24,812 bases of DNA, from the NCBI GenBank assembly GCA_905250885.1, contig CAJNOQ010002346.1, positions 1 through 24,812 of the forward strand. The letters are read 5' to 3'. This DNA is from Didymodactylos carnosus (lineage: Eukaryota; Rotifera; Eurotatoria; Philodinida; Philodinidae). Below, in pieces: positions 12,050 to 20,805 of this stretch (its first letter is position 1; the number at the start of each line of letters is the position of its first letter). The position numbers were made by a program, and so were the translations under genes. A model generated the notes under the pieces. It was given only the letters and a program-made list of their open reading frames with translations, made no database searches and had not been told where the DNA came from.

Positions 12050-13420
12050 TGTTGTGCGGTTCAAAAGATGTTCTTTTTCATATGGTGGTGAAACATCGGT
12101 TTCCTCGTTATAAACGTGAAATTCTAGTGAAGAAATATCGGTTTGAACTCGAGAAAGCATGCTATTCTTGTGGAGGAACACGGGTTTGTTCACGGGAAAA
12201 CATGAAATTCTGGTGGAGAAACATCGGTTTCGTCGGAGAAAAGCCTGAAGTTCCTGCGGACAAACATCGGTTTCTTCGAGAAGAGCAAGAAGTTCTGCGT
12301 AGAAACATCGGTTTGTTGTATAGAAAGCATGAAATTCTTGTGGAGCAACATCGGTTTCTTCGCGGAAAAGCAACAACTTCTTGCGGAGAAGGATGGCTTT
12401 CCTCTGGGGAAAAGATGAAACATCGGTTTGTTCTGTGCAAAACATCAAATTCTTGCGGAGAACATGGGTTTCGTTGGGGAAAAGACATAAAGTTCTTTTG
12501 GAAAAACATCGGCTTGTGTAGGAGAGAAGATGAAATTCTTGTGGAGAAGCATCGGCTTGTTCTAGAGAAAACATGAAGTTCATCTGGAGAAACACGGGTT
12601 TGTTCTGGAGAAAGCATAAAGATCTGGTGGAAGAACATAGGTTTACGCACGAAAATGCTGGCCATTCCTCTGGAGAAACATCGATTTGTTGTAGGGAATA
12701 CATTAAGTTCTTGAGGAGAAACATCCGTTTCGTCGGGGAAAACGTTGAAGTTCCTGTGGAGAGATCGGTTTCTTCGGTTATAAACGTGAAATTCTGGTGG
12801 AGAAACATCGCTTTGTTCTGGGGAAGACATGAAATTCTTGTGGCGAAACATCGGTTTCGTCGCGGAAATACCTGAAGTTCTCGTGGAGCAACATCGGTTT
12901 GATCTGGAGAAAACATAGAATTCTTTCGGAGAAACATCGGTTTGTCCACGAGAAAACATGAAAATCTGGTCGAGAAACTTCGGTTTATTGTGGGGAAAAC
13001 ATGGAGTTCATGGAGACACATCCGTTTACCCAGGAGAGAAGATAAATTCTTGTGGAGCAAGATGAGCTTATTCAGGACAAAACTTGAAATTCTTGTGCAG
13101 AAACATCGCTTTTTTCTTTGGAAAACATGAAATTCTTCTGGAGAAACATCGGCTTCTTCGGGGATAACTGTGAAATTCTTCTAGAGGAACATGGGTTTGT
13201 TCACGAGAAAACATGAAATTCTGGAAGAGAAACATATTCTTGTGGAGAATCGTCTTTTTGTTCTGGAGAAGGCATGTTATTGTTGTGGAGGAACATGGGT
13301 TTGTTCACGAGAAAACATGAAATTCTGGTGGAGAAACGTCGGTTTCGTCGGGGAAAAACCTAAAGTACTTGTGGAGAAGCATCGGTTTGTTCTGGGGTAA
13401 AGATGAGCTTGTTGTGGCGA
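12050..13420 (+). repeat. 43-bp minisatellite array, about 31 copies
   Basis: A unit approximating GAAATTCTTGTGGAGAAACATCGGTTTGTTCTGGAGAAAACAT repeats with a 43-bp step (for example ACATCGG near 12092, then 12135 and 12178) for roughly 31-32 degenerate copies. Divergence between copies is high, so it is not a recent expansion. The unit contains no stop codon in any minus-strand frame, which explains the long open frames there (12008-13060 with 350 codons, 12162-12959 with 265) and their 43-residue periodicity (3 x 43 bp). The same family occurs inverted at 195-712. Whether it is transcribed cannot be told from sequence. Confidence 0.9.
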
Positions 13421-14454
13421 AACGAGTCCAGGTCTGCCACATGAGCTCGTTTCACTGCCTTATGTCGTGTTGAAGTTCGGAACATCTCAGTCAAAAGACG
13501 AAACTTTCTTTTACCAATGAACAAGAAAAGAAAATTTTACCGTGAATACTCATCAAATCGCTAATTTTTTAACTCTCGCAGGACTGTAATTACAGCATCT
13601 CCCGCTGGATCCTCCTGGAAAATTTCATCGGATTGACCTGAATATTTTACCACATGTACGTAAGACGATATATGAGAATGGAATTTTTTGTTTTTCATTT
13701 ATATTTATTGTACTCTGATAAAAATGGTTTTATATTATTCAAACGTAGGCACTTTTGTTTCAATATTCAATTTACAAAGATTAGATTGTGGCAATCTATT
13801 ATTATTCACTGTGGATAACAATATGTGGCGCTATGAGCCGAGCTTTAGCTATCGGGTGAATAGTAGAAAAGGGCCATGCTGATCAGTTTCAGTCAATAGA
13901 TTATACTGTTCAACACACAATTGTTATTGGTATAGGTTTTTGCAAGTGAAAAAGGTACTTAGCAGTAATTTAACAAATATAAGTGCTAGGTAAGTACTTC
14001 ACCGAGGTAACTTGGTAAATACTTGTGACATACCTGCAAGTACATAGGAAAGGAGAGAAACGCCAAAAACTTCAGATTTTCCAAGGTTTTCCACCATGTG
14101 CTGGACAAAAAAACATTTTTCATTGCAAATAGGGTTTCTTATACTTCATGCGACGCACAATTCAGTGCTGATTCCGAATATATATGTTAGAGCGCTTCAT
14201 TCGCGCAACGTGTTCCGTACGAATCACTTTTACCTACCTGCCTTCAAAATAGCTGAAAAAGCGTGTTTTTCAGTTTTTGAAAATATCACTGCTCCACCAA
14301 AACAGCTCGAACTCACGAATTATTGCATATCTAGACCTTTGAAGATGTCCTTTACAAACTGACAAAGTTTCAGGGTATGTTTATGGAGCGACGCATCTTA
14401 AATCTCCTGCGAAAACTTTCAATAAAAAGAATATAAAACACTATATTCAGAGTG
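13421..14454. other. Intergenic, no gene seen
   Basis: An 8-bp inverted pair GAAACGAG/CTCGTTTC (13419-13426 and 13445-13452) marks the end of the minisatellite. A weak patch of TACTTG/AAGTACTT motifs at 13950-14045 resembles the cluster at 2216-2650. Short open frames at 13688-13882 and 14096-14362 show no motif. Confidence 0.4.
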
Positions 14455-14815
14455 ATTTTTGTATCATCTAGCTCAGCTATACGTTGTCTGATTGATTTGT
14501 CTATCTCTTCTGATATTCTTTGTTGATCTTTGTGTGATTGTCTATATTGTGGTGTGTCTAATGGGCGATGGTTTCCTGTATCGATAGCATGTGCCAGTGT
14601 GGTATTAACAACTGATGGGTTTGTAGTATCGAATAGTTTACCATGCCTCTACAAAATATTTTGTATTTTTTCACGTTGTTCTATACCTTGTATGTGTTTT
14701 GCCATGGTTTCAACATGTAGTCGGATCTGCGGTCTGCGTGCTCGCGCAGATGATATTGTAGATCGTTCATAGACAAGAAATTCGTTTTGCATATATAACA
14801 TTACTGAATTGGAAG
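14455..14815 (-). pseudogene. Ty3/gypsy-like Pol fragment (protease-RT linker)
   Basis: On the minus strand one frame reads ...IEQREKIQNIL, an in-frame TAG at 14649-14651, then RHGKLFDTT...LAHAIDTGNHRPLDTPQYR and a basic helix. A KLFD...T...H.I.TG.H.P....PY series just before the reverse transcriptase fingers is characteristic of Ty3/gypsy (mag/Mdg-type) Pol proteins; this is family knowledge matched by eye. The reading loses likeness near 14470, before any RT catalytic motif, and fades above 14815, so it is a short internal relic. No LTRs, primer binding site or target duplication are visible around it. An open frame on the opposite strand (14530-14772) is its shadow. Confidence 0.6.
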
Positions 14816-15250
14816 CTTTGATGTTGTGTTAAAGGCAGAAGTGATCTTCTGATAAACTGAAAAACCGATTTCAATATTTTTGGTTTTCTGAAGATCTTTT
14901 TCAAAAATCTCAGCTCTTCAGTTTCGTCTTACAAAAAACATTTCACAAAATGTTGATCATATTTTCAGATACAACATTAAAAACTGATTCAAATGGCAAA
15001 AAACTCACTTTTCCAGTTTATTAGTGCAAAAATAAATTAGAAAATTCTTTGAAGCATATATGGGTGGCACAAATAATTTCTAACTATAATTTTCACAGAA
15101 AACATAGTCTAGCATGTCCAGGATCTATGACATAAATTTTACGGGTCTTACGTTTTGCCATAGGATAGAAAACGGAGTTTGTTGTAAAAGCTCGTCTTAT
15201 TTACCTTCTGCAGGATCTCCACTTGCGACACCAAACACTTTACGGAATGG
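14816..15250. other. Intergenic, no gene seen
   Basis: AT-rich DNA between the gypsy-like relic and the hairpin array. It does not continue the Pol reading and shows no LTR. Nothing else can be supported. Confidence 0.4.
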
Positions 15251-15571
15251 CTATTGCCACTTACAGAAGTGTCAATAAGATGTTATTGCCACGTTCGGAA
15301 GTGCCACTAAGGAGCTAATGCCACTTTCTGAAAGTTTCAACTAGAAGCTATTGCCACTTCCCGACCTGGCAGCAAGCAGCTATTGCCACTTACAAGAAGT
15401 GTCAGTAAGGAGCTATTGCCACTTCCAATAGAAAGTGGCAATAAGGAGCACTTTCTATTGGAAGTGGCAATATCTCCTTATTGACACTTCTTGTAAGTGG
15501 CAATAGCTGCTTGCTGCCAGGTCGGGAAGTGGCAATAGCTTCTAGTTGACACTTCTATAAGTGGCAATAGA
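15251..15571. repeat. Tandem 32/33-bp hairpin units ending in a large palindrome
   Basis: Six units start with CTATTGCC or a close variant at 15251, 15283, 15315, 15348, 15380 and 15413. Each unit is itself a small inverted repeat of the form TTGCCACTT...AAGTG(G/T)CAA. The last units (15315-15437) are then repeated in reverse complement at 15449-15570, separated by only 11 bases (15438-15448). Arm identity is near perfect for the inner 100 bases and lower at the outer end. The result is a foldback of about 250 bp made of smaller foldbacks, likely to form a cruciform or long RNA hairpin. Confidence 0.9.
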
Positions 15572-15931
15572 CCCACCCACCGCTTTAACTGTAAAAGAAA
15601 AGAATTTTAAAGCGTAAAATTTCTTGATAATGATCTAATCTCAATGTGAACTATCTATGCCTGAAAATTTCAGCTCGTTCTGTCGGTATCAGTCACCTAC
15701 CTGATTCCATTAAATAATAGCTCTTTACCTGATATTAAATAGCAAGTCTTAATTAGATAGATATCTTTTCTTCATTCTGAGGCAACGTGTCATCTTATGT
15801 TCTAACCACGTGTAATAACACTCTGTAGCTATATCTATTTGTTGTGTTACTGTATATGAACTAACGTATTTATTTGATAATTTCTTGTCTATATATGTGT
15901 TCTTTTTCTTTGGGTTAAATTTATTTTTATA
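15572..15931 (+). other. Upstream flank of the ORF1 remnant
   Basis: No reading frame. By position it may be the 5' untranslated region of the retroelement whose ORF1 starts at 15932, but no defined 5' end, promoter motif or target duplication could be placed. Confidence 0.3.
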
Positions 15932-16307
15932 ATGCCACAGGAAATTCAGTCAAAATCTCAACGTACAGTGGTTCATCCACTAACATTTAGTGGTCTAAAA
16001 GACGTTCTTGTTGAAACGTTAAAAAATGATCAACAATTACAAACACAAGTGGCTGCCATAGTCAGTTCTAACAATAGTGATGTATCAAGCTCAGCCAAAG
16101 ATATTATTGATGTTATGTATCAAGGAGTCTTAAAAGAAATTGGTCAACGTCTGGGTGCATTAGAAAGACAAACCGATGCATTAGAAAAGAAAACAGATAG
16201 AACTATATAATCGTACATGATGCCTGCGTTTTTATGGTCTTAAAGAAAGTCAACGTGAGAATACAACAGCTAGAGTAATCCAGTTTATTAATACAGAATT
16301 GCAATTA

Positions 16308-17101
16308 AAGGACAAGTCTGGATAAGTGGATTTTTCATCCCAAAGAATTTTCGAGAAAAAACTACATGGCTGTAATCAGCGTCGAAAACTGAACAAAATG
16401 GCCGGTTCAGTTTTTCCAAAAAACCACTTTCAATTTTTTCGAAAATTTTGAGGGCTGAGGTGGACCTCAGGAACATCGAAAAACATTTTCCCTCAGAAAT
16501 GGATAAAAACACATCACTAGAATCAGAATTCAACGCTGATTCCAAATATGTCCTTGATTCTACTTAAAAGCGTCAAGGAAAATGAAAACTCAATGATTTT
16601 TGAAAAGAGGTATTTTTGACCTCTTTCAGTTTTGAACCATCAACTGGCTTTCAAGTGAGGTCTGAAACCTCGAAAAATACTCAGGAGTGTGTAGAATTAT
16701 TCACTCTATCCAAAACATGTCAAATGAGTTTTAAAATAATTACTTTTACATCAATTTTTGACTCAAAACTGAAAAAGCGACCAAAATTAGACTAATCCAT
16801 CATTTCATTACAATTTTTAAGCCAAAGCCAAGTCTCCATCAATTAAGAGAGACACACATAGATCGATTCAATCTTTTACGCTGATTTCAAATCTGACCTC
16901 AAAAAATAAAAAAAGGTTGCGGACTCTTGAAGGCTCGGTTTTCTGGATAACCAGTTTTTCAAGAACTCTAAAAAATAATCAAAAACTTTTTTTAATAAGG
17001 TACGATTGTAGCCCGCAAATTTTTGATTAAAACGAGACATCTACCACCTCTACGCGACCTTTCTTTGCAAAGTTATACAATTTACAAGAAAAGTCCTAAA
17101 T
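16308..17101 (+). repeat. Left arm of the foldback element, with 311-bp unmatched segment
   Basis: Positions 16308-16582 and 16894-17101 pair with the right arm. The segment 16583-16893 has no partner there. It contains its own 9-bp hairpin (AAAGAGGT and ACCTCTTT type arms near 16604-16626) and a CGCTGATTTCAAAT motif resembling CGCTGATTCCAAAT in the arm proper, so it looks native to the element. A deletion from the right arm is therefore more likely than a later insertion on the left. Confidence 0.75.
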
Positions 17102-17144
17102 TAATTTGTTCTTATTTCTGTAGCTGTGAGCTGACAATGAATAT

Positions 17145-17628
17145 ATTTAGGGCTTTTCTTGTAAATTGTATAACTTTGCAAAGAAAGGTCGCGTAGAGGT
17201 GGTAGATGTCTCGTTTTAATCAGAAATTTGCGGGCTACAATCGTAACTTATTAAAAAAGGTTTTTGATTATTTTTTAGAGTTCTTGAAAAACTGGTTATC
17301 CAGAAAACCGAGCCTTCAAGAGTCCGCAACCTTTTTGTATTTTTTGAGGTCAATTTTCCTTGACGCTTTTAAGTAGAATCAAGGACATATTTGGAATCAG
17401 CGTTGAATTCTGATTCTAGTGATGTGTTTTTATCCATTTCTGAGGGAAAATGTTTTTCGATGTTCCTGAGGTCCACCTCAGCCCTCAAAATTTTCGAAAA
17501 AATTGAAAGTGGTTTTTTGGAAAAACTGAACCGGCCATTTTGTTCAGTTTTCGACGCTGATTACAGCCATGTAGTTTTTTCTCGAAAATTCTTTGGGATG
17601 AAAAATCCACTTATCCAGACTTGTCCTT
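17145..17628 (-). repeat. Right arm of the foldback element
   Basis: Reverse complement of the left arm with only scattered mismatches (for example near 17148 and 17215-17250). It lacks the 311-bp middle segment: TTTTTGAGGTCA joins directly to ATTTTCCTTGACGC near 17350. An internal 7-bp palindrome (CTGAGGT.CACCTCAG type, near 17465-17480) is shared with the left arm. Confidence 0.85.
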
Positions 17629-17712
17629 TATCCATGGACGAAATCGAAAATAGTCATCGTATTGGTCATGAAAATAATAAACCTACAAGTCAACAAAATA
17701 ATGGTGATATAG

Positions 17713-18556
17713 AATTTCAAAACTTCAGAATTTCACAAATTCCGGATAAACGTGAGGAATTTATGACGAACTTCAGACCTTCACTTTGAGACTACAATAT
17801 GCATTTCAAAATATTTATAATTTTTGATAATTTCACAATTTCCACACTTTGAGAATGTTAGAAATTCCAGAAAAATGGCAGGCATGTCAGAAGAATTTCA
17901 GATCTTCACACTGTGACTTCACTCTGAATTTGGGAATATTTTTGTTTTTGAGTTTCGGCAGAATGTCAGAATTTCACATTGCGACGACAATCTGCATTGC
18001 AAAATGTTTAGAATTTTTGATAATTTCACAATTTCAGAAATTTCAGACGAATAGCAGGAATATCAGAACATGCCAGATAGTCAGGAATTCCAGTAGAACT
18101 TCAGAAGTTCACATTATGACTGCACTCTAAATTGCAAAACGTTTAGAATTTTTGATAATTTCTGAATGTCGAATTTCTACACTTTCAGAATCTTGGAAAT
18201 TGCAGAAAAATGTCAGGAATTTCAGAAGAATTTCACAAATTTGAGAAGAGTATCACGAATTTCCGAATTTCTAGAGTTTGAGAGTTGCAGGAATTTCAGG
18301 AATATCCACAGAATTTCAGAACTTCACACTGTAACTACTTTTTGAATTTGATAACGTGTGGAATTTAGGAATTTCAGAATGTCTGGAAGAATCAGAATTA
18401 GAGTTTGAGAATCTCTGTAATTTCGGGAGACTCTCAGAACAATCCCAGGAATTTCAGCAGAATTTCGATACTTCACACTGTGACTGCACTCTTAATTTCA
18501 AAACATTTAGAATTTTTGATAATTTCAGAATTTCCGAATTTTGGCACGTTCAGAAT
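17713..18556 (+). repeat. Degenerate tandem/nested repeat, TTTCAGAATTTC type
   Basis: Variants of TTTAGAATTTTTGATAATTTC occur near 17811, 18007, 18143 and 18507, and variants of CTTCACACTGTGACTGCACTC near 17777, 17911, 18108, 18331 and 18474. Between them lie many AGAATTTCAG-like words. Spacing is irregular (roughly 135 to 365 bp), so this is an old, scrambled satellite. Short open frames within it (17849-18130, 18356-18559) are repeat translations. Confidence 0.75.
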
Positions 18557-18648
18557 TGAAAATTTGTGAACAACTTTAGCAATTGATTCTTTGTTTAAGG
18601 TGAAAAATTTTATAACAGAAATCAAGATTAAAATCACCTTTTTGCATG

Positions 18649-18720
18649 TTGAAATGACCATTTCAAAATGAGACGTTTCGTCTTTATTCTAAAGACATCA
18701 TCAGTCAACTGATGTACAAA
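18649..18720 (-). ncRNA. Hammerhead-ribozyme-like hairpin cluster (candidate)
   Basis: On the minus strand CTGATGA (18704-18698) is followed by a 7-bp stem GTCTTTA/TAAAGAC with a GAA loop (18696-18680), then GAAAC (18679-18675) and GTC (18674-18672). That is the order CUGANGA, stem II, GAAA, UH of a hammerhead core. One extra base (18697) lies between CTGATGA and stem II, the stem III part is only ACGT with no loop, and stem I pairing is weak, so activity is doubtful. Neighbouring hairpins are CATCAG-TTGA-CTGATG and, at 18649-18666, TTGAAATG-AC-CATTTCAA. Hammerhead motifs are known in Penelope-like elements, and a GIY-YIG relic begins right beside it, but on the opposite strand. Confidence 0.4.
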
Positions 18721-19024
18721 AGGTTATAAGTATGACTGTTGTGGCTGTTTTAATACTTATATTGGGCAGACGGCGAGAGGAGAGAAGAAAAGAAAAGAAG
18801 AACATCAGCAAGCATTTTATGGGCAAGGTTTCTTAAGGATTGCCATTCACGGGTGGGCAAGTGGACATAGAACTAATTGGAATTCAGGAATACTCGCTAT
18901 AGAATCTCATAAATTAAAGAGAGATATAAAAGAGAGTCTACTCATGGATATTCATACAAAAAAGGGAATAAGAACTATATATTCCCAAAAGACTTTTATG
19001 CTGAATGTTTTATGTAACTTCTAA
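18713..19024 (+). pseudogene. GIY-YIG endonuclease fragment, Penelope-like retroelement
   Basis: An ATG-less open frame of 103 codons, with a stop just before it and TAA at 19022-19024, reads GYKYDCCGCFNTYIGQTARG, then KKRKEEHQQAFYG, IAIHGWASGH, NWNSGILAIES and KRDIKESLLM. The tyrosine-rich GIY-equivalent, TYIG, an Arg-rich helix and a late Glu in IES/KES match the GIY-YIG nuclease at the C-terminus of Penelope-like Pol proteins; the Cys pair before YIG is also typical. In those elements the domain nicks target DNA for retrotransposition. No reverse transcriptase is found upstream, so this is a 5'-truncated copy, yet the domain itself has no internal stops. There is an AT-rich 3' flank but no clear element end. 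Confidence 0.7.
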
Positions 19025-20805
19025 AAAAATACTACAAATTTTTCAGAGTTAACTCGAAGCTAACTTCGAGAGCGTTCACATCTAAACCTTTAATTCACCA
19101 ATAAGATTTTGTATTTCGATCTGTCGGTTTGAATTTACGCTCTACAGTTGACTTTCTAAGCTCAAACAACAAAATTGAGCAGAGAGTCAGATGTTTGTTT
19201 TCCCAAAGAAGTGGCGCTGTCTTCATTGTTTAACGGAACCATATTACTGGTTATTGAGCTCATTTATGACCGGAGAGTTAAAGTTAAATGATGTCCGAAA
19301 CAGCATTTAATTCAGAGTTAACTTTTTGACCAATCAGCTTCGTCTTAGCTCATTTAATTCTGGTACTGTGATCGTGGCCTGTACGTCAGAGACAACGCTC
19401 TCGCCTCCCTTTAGGTCGGCGTTCGCTACAGGCCAGTACACAAATGTGTGTATGTACGTCCGCAAAACTAATTTTTTATGCTGCTATGTACCAGCATCTA
19501 TCACTCTGCCTATCTAGTGGTCACGCCGCTTATCTATTTGATAATCCTCACCAATACTAGGTGTTTCAATGGACAGACACACTGACGGGCATCTAACGGT
19601 TGCAAGACTATCCCCTCCGATGAATAGAATTAAGTAAAAAAAAATAAAGTTTTCAACCAACAGAATCTATTTCATCCTCACCCCATAGTTGACTACCTAC
19701 TCCCTATCAATTTCATCCATTCAAGTGTGATAAGAGCCTTACTTAAGTGATAAGACCCTTTACTTTATAGTCAAGGGAATAAGTTTTATTTGCTTTGTGA
19801 TAATTGTCTTTTTCTTCGTCTTCGAAATATTTCGTAATAATAGACAAACAAAATAGTGAGCTATACTCAAACGTGTATTGTAATCTTCTTGTCTGTTCTT
19901 TGTTAATAAATGTTGTGATAAAATATTTCGTTGAAATAATTTCATACGTATATTCTGTCACAACAAAACCTTATGACATAGTTAACAACATAAGTAACAA
20001 CACATTTTATCATTCACTAACTACCTGATTTATCTTAGCGGCTATAATGACCTTCTAGCGTATGTTCGAACGAAAATAAAAAAGATAAGAATCTTCCTAG
20101 AGATTCACTGTTCGTATAATAAGTTGAGACTGACAATGCATCAAATCTTATAGATATTTCATTTTTATTAATCTACGATCTTTGTCGAAGGACAGAACTT
20201 GTGAGGAGAACCTCTATTTCCATGGCAAAACGTCATGTAAAGTTGGAAGATGTCGTACTAGAAAGAGAATTATTTACAGTATGTTATGGATATCTAGAAA
20301 AAGACTTTTAAATATCTGATTTTCCAGAGGTTTCACCCCAAACCGATTTTCAGGATATCAAGAATAAAAGATAAAATTTTGCTTTGTGCGCAACTTACTA
20401 AAGAATCAGCCAGATCGTTCGAGGTTCATGATCCAAGGTCGACTTTCCTAGGGCCAAAAACCTAAAGAATCGACGGCATTTGTTTCGAACATATGCGTAT
20501 TAAAGAGTTTGAAGAAGTTTGACAGGCGATAGTTTTTCTACTCCCAAGTAAATATTCTTTTGAATCAGATCGGTTTTGACCTTTGCGCTATACATTGGTT
20601 TATATCCTGGTAAAGAACCGATGTAAACACTCAAGAGCTTAATCATTTGTCAGAATTGCCCAGCTCTCAAGTAGAAAAACAGGTATTCAAAAAAGGTCTT
20701 TTTTGCTTAGGAAAAACCGCTCTAATCAACAGTGGAAACTGCATGATCCATATCTGTTTTCAGAGTGACTTTAACACGCTCTTGTGCAATTAGTCGTAGT
20801 TTAGA
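19025..20805. other. Intergenic, no gene seen, small hairpins
   Basis: Contains CTCGAAG-CTAA-CTTCGAG (19053-19070), a direct repeat TTCAGAGTTAACT at about 19042 and 19311, a 9-bp inverted pair TGGCCTGTA/TACAGGCCA (19375-19383 and 19427-19435), and a short duplication GTGATAAGA.CC near 19726-19765. Small open frames (19326-19517, 19743-20028 on both strands) lack motifs. The last few hundred bases must hold the promoter of the downstream GTPase gene, but no clear TATA box was found. Confidence 0.4.

Larger units (their letters stand above)
16308..17628. mobile_element. Foldback/MITE-like element, TA target duplication
   Basis: The termini are AAGGACAAGTCTGG and its reverse complement, each flanked by TA (16306-16307 and 17629-17630), the target duplicated by Tc1/mariner-type transposases. 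The arms pair for about 484 bp (16308-16582 plus 16894-17101 against 17145-17628) around a 43-base centre at 17102-17144. The left arm holds about 311 extra bases. It encodes no transposase. The 85-codon frame at 16288-16545 (minus) and the start of the frame at 17391-17789 (plus) are the same arm read twice and are not genes. It sits inside the ORF1 remnant. Confidence 0.85.
15932..17712 (+). pseudogene. LINE-type ORF1 remnant, frameshifted and split by a foldback element
   Basis: The first open segment (15932-16210, 92 codons) starts MPQEIQSKSQ and ends in a heptad-like helix (LGALERQTDALEKKTDRTI), as in the coiled coil of non-LTR retrotransposon ORF1 proteins. After a stop and frameshift(s) around 16205-16235, another frame resumes with GLKESQRENTTARVIQF, the usual YGLKES-type strand of the ORF1 RNA-recognition-like domain, up to 16307. 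The reading is then interrupted by the 1,321-bp element at 16308-17628. Beyond it, 17631 onward continues in the same frame with MDEIENSHRIG, another hallmark segment. Likeness ends near 17712, where unrelated repeats begin. No matching ORF2 is attached. A relic already broken by frameshift; whether the frameshift came before the insertion cannot be told. Confidence 0.6.

Noticed and set aside
12008..13060. 350-codon open frame on the minus strand, and 12049-12576 and 12573-12875 on the plus strand
   Set aside because: They are translations of the 43-bp minisatellite; the peptide has exact 43-residue periodicity and every minus-strand frame is open because the unit lacks stops there.
12050..13420. 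CRISPR-like array of regular repeats
   Set aside because: The units are contiguous 43-bp copies with no unique spacers, diverged throughout, in an animal-like genome with no cas genes.
14530..14772. 80-codon plus-strand frame
   Set aside because: Opposite-strand shadow of the gypsy-like fragment, which has clear family motifs on the minus strand.
15932..16210. Independent small 92-residue gene
   Set aside because: Its continuation in another frame matches the next segment of a retrotransposon ORF1, so it is the N-terminus of a broken ORF.
16288..16545. 85-codon frame, with the same peptide starting the frame at 17391-17789
   Set aside because: Both are the inverted arms of the foldback element; the second simply runs on into ORF1 and satellite sequence.
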